Shown: positions 13,305 to 16,248 of the stretch, in pieces
Numbering within the stretch: position 1 is the first letter of the stretch
How the letters are laid out: every line of letters begins with the position of its first letter
NCBI GenBank assembly: GCA_030672805.1
Contig: DAOVFR010000023.1
Span: 1 to 16,248, forward strand
Direction of reading: 5' to 3'
From: Candidatus Krumholzibacteriota bacterium
Lineage (GTDB): Bacteria > Krumholzibacteriota > Krumholzibacteriia > Krumholzibacteriales > Krumholzibacteriaceae
Length of the DNA: 16,248 nt
Position numbers and translations under genes: made by a program
Notes under the pieces: generated by a model
What the model was told of the DNA's origin: nothing
Databases searched by the model: none
Seen by the model: the letters and a program-made list of their open reading frames with translations, nothing else

Positions 13305-15068
13305 ATGCCTCGTAAACGACACAGTCAAGTTACTGCCATAATTTTACTCGTTCTGCCCGTCCTCCTCTGCGGCTCGTGCGGAGAAAACCTGGAAAAACCC
13401 GCGGAAGAACCGCTCTTTTTCTGGAAGCTCCAGACAACCGGCGAGTCGTTCAATGACGTCTGGGGAACTGGAGAAAACGATATCTTCATCGTTGGAGAAG
13501 GTGGAACAATCCTAAATTTCGACGGCTCCGCGTGGAGTGAAATGGCAAGCAACACAACCAAGGATTTAATGGGCATCTGCGGGAGCACCGACAGCCTAGT
13601 CTTTGCCGTCGGGGACGACGGCACGGTACTGGAGTACAATGGTATCGACTGGAACGATCTCGTCCTGGATACACCCACCAATTTTAAAAAGATCTGGGGC
13701 AGTACGGACAGTGTGTTCTTTGCCGTCGGCACCGGCGGCTCGATCTACCTGCACGATACACTGACCTGGACACCGCTGAACAGCAAGACCTCACGCACGC
13801 TTCTCGGAGTCTGGTCCGGCTCAGATACGATTGCGTACGCCGTGGGCACCGGCGGGACAGTCCTGAAATACGAGAACTCCCAGTGGAATGCAGAGAGCAG
13901 GGTGACCTCCCGGACACTGTTCGGGATCTGGCAGGACTCCGACAGTAGCGTTTTCGCCGTTGGTGAGGCGGGAACCGTCATACGGTTCGACGGAGAAGCA
14001 TGGTCTCTCGAGGACAGCGGAACATCCCACACCCTCTACAGTGTCTGGGCGGACGGAGAGAACGATTTCTTCGCCGTCGGCACGGCGGGAACGATACTTC
14101 ACTACGACTGCTCAGCATGGATCCCGATGAACAGCAGGGTTTCAGTCTCCCTTCACGGCGTATGGGGAACATCGTCGAACAACGTCTTTGCCGTAGGCGC
14201 CGGCGGCGTGATCCTTATCTACAACGGATTCGAGTGGAACAGGATAACAGCCGGCATGGCCGTCAACCACGAATACCGCGCAATATGGGGTAGTTCGGGA
14301 TCGGATATATTCGCGGTGGGGGGGGGAGGAACAATTATACATGGCAACGGTGCGCTCTGGGAAATCATGGACAGCGGTCTCGGCGAGCAGCACACGCTTC
14401 ATGCAGTATGGGGAAGTTCCGGTTCTAACGTTTTTTCTGCCGGAACGGGAGGGATAGTCCTCAAGTACAACGGAACGATCTGGGAAGACATGACGACCGG
14501 CATCGGTGAATACCAAACACTATACGGCATCTGGGGCAGTTCAGATATCAATGTCTTTGCGGTCGGTACGGAAGGGATCATCATAAACTTCAACGGCGCG
14601 GTCTGGAACCTTATGGAAAGTGGAACCGAACGGACGCTCCGGGCCGTCTGGGGCAGCGATGAAAACAACGTTTTCGCACTGGCCGGTTCCGATTCTATTC
14701 TTCATTACGACGGTTTTTCCTGGAACGGAACCTCGAGCTCCACGGAATACGCGCTCAACTCCATATGGGGAAGCTCCCCTGTCAACATAGTCGCCGTCGG
14801 CAAGGTCGGTTCGGCCGTCGTCTACGACGGTTCGACATGGAATGAAGTTACGAGCGGCACCGTCCGGGAACTCGCCGGCTTATGGGGCATCGACGGGAGC
14901 AATATCTTTGCGGTCGGGGAATACGGCACGATCCTCAGCTTCAACGGCAGCTCATGGAGACATATGACGTGCCCCACGTCCCAGACGCTGTATGGAGTTT
15001 GGGGCACCTCGGCCACAAACGTGTATGCCGTGGGGGAGAGCGCCACGATCATCCGTTACGCCAGGTAA
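13305..15068 (+). CDS. Beta-propeller repeat lipoprotein, 14 units
   Basis: A 587-residue exported protein built almost wholly of repeats. A basic start and a hydrophobic stretch lead to LLCGSC, so lipidation at C25 (or C22) is likely. From about residue 49 there are 14 repeats of about 39-43 residues with the pattern L-x-x-[VI]-W-G-[ST]-S-x-x-N-[VI]-F-A-V-G-x-G-G-T-[IV]-L-x-[YF]-[ND]-G-x-x-W. The last repeat stops after IIRYAR, lacking its W half, and the matching half FFWKLQTTGES precedes the first repeat, so the ends can close the ring (Velcro closure). Proteins of this type usually bind other proteins or surfaces; no enzyme motif is visible. The ATG at 13305 has a distant GGGAG (13287-13291); frame extension upstream lacks a signal sequence. 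It ends the plus-strand envelope cluster and contains a nine-G tract. Confidence 0.85.
   Translation: MPRKRHSQVTAIILLVLPVLLCGSCGENLEKPAEEPLFFWKLQTTGESFNDVWGTGENDIFIVGEGGTILNFDGSAWSEMASNTTKDLMGICGSTDSLVFAVGDDGTVLEYNGIDWNDLVLDTPTNFKKIWGSTDSVFFAVGTGGSIYLHDTLTWTPLNSKTSRTLLGVWSGSDTIAYAVGTGGTVLKYENSQWNAESRVTSRTLFGIWQDSDSSVFAVGEAGTVIRFDGEAWSLEDSGTSHTLYSVWADGENDFFAVGTAGTILHYDCSAWIPMNSRVSVSLHGVWGTSSNNVFAVGAGGVILIYNGFEWNRITAGMAVNHEYRAIWGSSGSDIFAVGGGGTIIHGNGALWEIMDSGLGEQHTLHAVWGSSGSNVFSAGTGGIVLKYNGTIWEDMTTGIGEYQTLYGIWGSSDINVFAVGTEGIIINFNGAVWNLMESGTERTLRAVWGSDENNVFALAGSDSILHYDGFSWNGTSSSTEYALNSIWGSSPVNIVAVGKVGSAVVYDGSTWNEVTSGTVRELAGLWGIDGSNIFAVGEYGTILSFNGSSWRHMTCPTSQTLYGVWGTSATNVYAVGESATIIRYAR
13449..15065 (+). 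repeat. Fourteen coding repeats of about 117-129 bp
   Basis: These are the DNA of the propeller units. The units are divergent in bases but clear in protein (VWGSS...NVFAVG...G). Units 7 to 9 carry longer linkers (for example TAGMAVNHEYRA) than the 39-residue norm. Confidence 0.85.
14318..14326 (+). repeat. Nine-G homopolymer in the propeller lipoprotein gene
   Basis: Nine G bases encode V-G-G-G within the AVGGGGTI motif of the eighth repeat. A single-base slip would truncate the protein after about eight repeats. It is the second nine-G tract in the window. Confidence 0.9.
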
Positions 15069-15090
15069 AAAAGGTCGCCTTCCCCTTTTT
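15068..15090 (+). terminator. Possible intrinsic terminator after the propeller gene
   Basis: AAAAAGG (15068-15074) pairs with CCTTTTT (15084-15090) around a nine-base loop, directly overlapping the stop codon. The stem is AT-rich and short, so strength is doubtful. Confidence 0.35.
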
Positions 15091-15193
15091 ATCGAATAAA
15101 CTTCCCGTGAACCTTGTACTTGATCTGGCAACAAAAACTGGGGAGACAACGTATTAATCGATGTAGGACATTCAATGACGGGGGAGATTGACC

Positions 15194-15394
15194 ATGTGTT
15201 TCTTTCTCTTCGTGTGTGCCATGTTCATGCTGTGCTGGCCGCTGGCAATCCTTGTATTAGTAGGCATGGTGCTGCTCAAGCTTATCATCATACCTTTCAA
15301 GATCCTGGGCTACGCACTTATCGGCCTGATCGGTTTCAGCTTCCTGCTTCTGATCCCGCTGCTGTTTCTGGGATGCTGTTCCTGTATATTCTAG
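15194..15394 (+). CDS. Small hydrophobic membrane protein, cysteine-rich tail
   Basis: A 66-residue protein almost wholly hydrophobic, with two membrane helices (about 2-28 and 38-60) separated by the short basic-aromatic link KLIIIPFK. The C-terminus is GCCSCIF with three cysteines; two more cysteines lie in the first helix. GGGGAG (15181-15186) lies seven bases before the ATG, a good ribosome-binding site, which is the main reason to accept this gene. No homologue is recognised. It lies between the propeller gene and the IS66 insertion and may be a stand-alone gene, or it may be chance. Confidence 0.55.
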   Translation: MCFFLFVCAMFMLCWPLAILVLVGMVLLKLIIIPFKILGYALIGLIGFSFLLLIPLLFLGCCSCIF

Positions 15395-15422
15395 GAAGGG
15401 AATATAGAGAAGGGAATATAGA
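15395..15422 (+). repeat. Two exact tandem 14-bp repeats
   Basis: GAAGGGAATATAGA occurs twice in a row (15395-15408 and 15409-15422), starting right after the small ORF stop codon. It leads directly into an 18-bp palindrome. Confidence 0.85.
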
Positions 15423-15439
15423 TCCGGGATATCCCGGAT
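15422..15439. repeat. Perfect 18-bp palindrome
   Basis: ATCCGGGATATCCCGGAT reads the same on both strands with no spacer. It could be a protein-binding site or a cruciform-type transcript end. No T-run follows. Confidence 0.8.
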
Positions 15440-15534
15440 GAACAGGAAAGAAGAGGAAGAAGGACCGTAGCGCTGCGGGACAATATGGCGTATAATATAT
15501 ATTATGTTAACCAGATGATATTATTCTCTTTTTT

Positions 15535-16248
15535 GTAACCGTTCAGCCCCCTTATGCTGATCAGGCGGCCGAGACTTTTTTTGAGAGTGTTTCTGAGGGG
15601 AGCAGAGATGGTGCAGCCTGTCCTAGCAAGCTTGCCTCGATGGCTTGCACGAGGTAGTCCAGTACGTTGCGCCCCTGGAGCTTGCAGGTTCCGCATACCG
15701 TGAGCATGCGTTCGACGAATTCGTTGCCGCGTTCACTCTGAGTCCCGAAGCTCTGCTTGCGCCATAAGACCGCCGGTCGCACGGCCCGCTCGGCTGTGTT
15801 GTTCGTCGGCTCGACGCCCGGCTTATCCACGAACGTCCACAGGGCGACCTTCCGCTTGTAAATCCTCTTGCAGGTATGTTTCGTCTTGGGATGGTCGCAC
15901 GCTGCGCCCTGGCGGAGAAGCGTCTCAATCGCCTCTCGGATCGGTTCGATTGCCGTTTGAAAGGCGCATTGGTTGGGTGGCCCGTCACGTACCTTGTGCC
16001 ACAGGGCAAACATCTTGTGGGCTTGTTCGAGAAGCTGTGTTCCTATCTTCCCCGGCGCCCCGGAGCGTTGAGAGATCTTGAAGAAATCTCGCATCAGGTG
16101 GGCCCAGCAAAGCTGTCGTCGGGTCGGATCAAGCCAGTTGTAAGCCGACCAGCGATCCGAGACCAGGATGCCTCGGAACATCCCGCCGATCATCTCCTTA
16201 ACGACCTTGGACCCGCGGCTGAATCTGACGGCGAAGACCGCCACGCTC
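15535..16248 (-). mobile_element. IS66-family insertion sequence, one end, cut by the window edge
   Basis: The transposase frame covers the segment, and its stop codon lies 26 bases inside a GTAACCGTTCAGCCCCC terminus starting at 15535. IS66 elements typically begin with GTAA and duplicate 8 bp of target; the 8 bases just outside are TCTTTTTT (15527-15534). The other end is not in view, so the element's completeness and the duplication cannot be confirmed. Confidence 0.75.
15561..16247 (-). CDS. tnpC: IS66-family transposase (TnpC), C-terminal part
   Basis: The catalytic transposase of the element, an enzyme that cuts and joins DNA at its ends. The frame enters from the right edge; 228 residues of a protein normally around 500 are visible. 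Seen: VFAVRFSRGSKVVKEMIG, then the second catalytic acid in VSDRWSAYNWL, then QLCWAHLMRDFFKI, and the third acid in EPTNNTAERAVRP followed by LWRKQSFGTQSERGNEFVERML, all hallmarks of the DDE transposase of IS66. The N-terminal zinc-finger and first catalytic aspartate lie outside. The tail LLPSETLSKKVSAA and stop at 15561 fall just inside the end of the element. The visible frame is intact, so the gene may be active. Confidence 0.93.
   Translation of the reverse strand, partial: SVAVFAVRFSRGSKVVKEMIGGMFRGILVSDRWSAYNWLDPTRRQLCWAHLMRDFFKISQRSGAPGKIGTQLLEQAHKMFALWHKVRDGPPNQCAFQTAIEPIREAIETLLRQGAACDHPKTKHTCKRIYKRKVALWTFVDKPGVEPTNNTAERAVRPAVLWRKQSFGTQSERGNEFVERMLTVCGTCKLQGRNVLDYLVQAIEASLLGQAAPSLLPSETLSKKVSAA

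Noticed and set aside
13449..15065. Regular repeats that might be taken for a CRISPR array
   Set aside because: The repeats are about 117-129 bp, in frame and divergent in bases but conserved in protein; there are no short identical repeats with unique spacers.
15492..15505. ATAATATATATTAT palindrome before the IS66 end
   Set aside because: Simple alternating A/T sequence makes short palindromes likely by chance; no other support.

Overview
The window looks like chromosomal DNA of a diderm (Gram-negative-type) bacterium of roughly 50-55% GC. The evidence is two lipobox-bearing lipoproteins plus one with a weaker lipobox, a predicted outer-membrane beta-barrel, an LpxL/HtrB-type acyltransferase and an IS66-family transposase. 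The block surE - pcm - membrane protein - nlpD-like M23 lipoprotein - RpoS/RpoD-type sigma factor - apt matches, from memory, the neighbourhood of rpoS in Proteobacteria, including delta-type genomes such as Geobacter. No rRNA or phylum marker is present, so I do not assign a phylum.

Layout. 1-1036: the 3' part of gpsA, then a small MerR-type regulator. 1036-1252: a stretch able to fold as a three-way junction, then tRNA-Pro(GGG). 1269-2781: a lipid A-type acyltransferase and a family 2 glycosyltransferase separated by one base. 2881-4792: surE, pcm and a COG2426-type membrane protein with overlapping ends. 4896-6951: tRNA-Pro(CGG), nlpD-like lipoprotein, sigma factor and apt, the last two overlapping by one base. 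7020-7096: tRNA-Arg(CCT). 7097-7766: an AT-rich gap with two strong hairpins and one possible 15-codon ORF. 7767-10235: on the minus strand, a large membrane-anchored PDZ-like/GAF/SpoIIE-type phosphatase. 10387-15068: on the plus strand, an envelope cluster of a TPR membrane protein, a Tic20/DUF4870-like membrane protein, an outer-membrane protein, a probable lipoprotein and a lipoprotein with 14 propeller repeats. 15194-15394: a 66-residue hydrophobic protein. 15535 to the right edge: one end of an IS66-family insertion.

How the genes may work together. The left half is mostly household functions: phospholipid backbone synthesis, envelope acylation and glycosylation, repair and turnover (SurE, Pcm), cell-wall hydrolysis or its activation (NlpD-like), general-stress transcription (sigma) and adenine salvage (Apt). 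The right half is accessory and centred on the envelope. The strongest oddities are two nine-G tracts inside coding sequence (one in the sigma factor, one in the propeller lipoprotein), the 14-unit propeller, the architecture of the phosphatase, and a near-perfect Shine-Dalgarno site followed by a 15-codon hydrophobic ORF in the intergenic gap. Nothing here proves a new defence or mobile system. All functional calls are by recognition of motifs in the sequence, without database searches.
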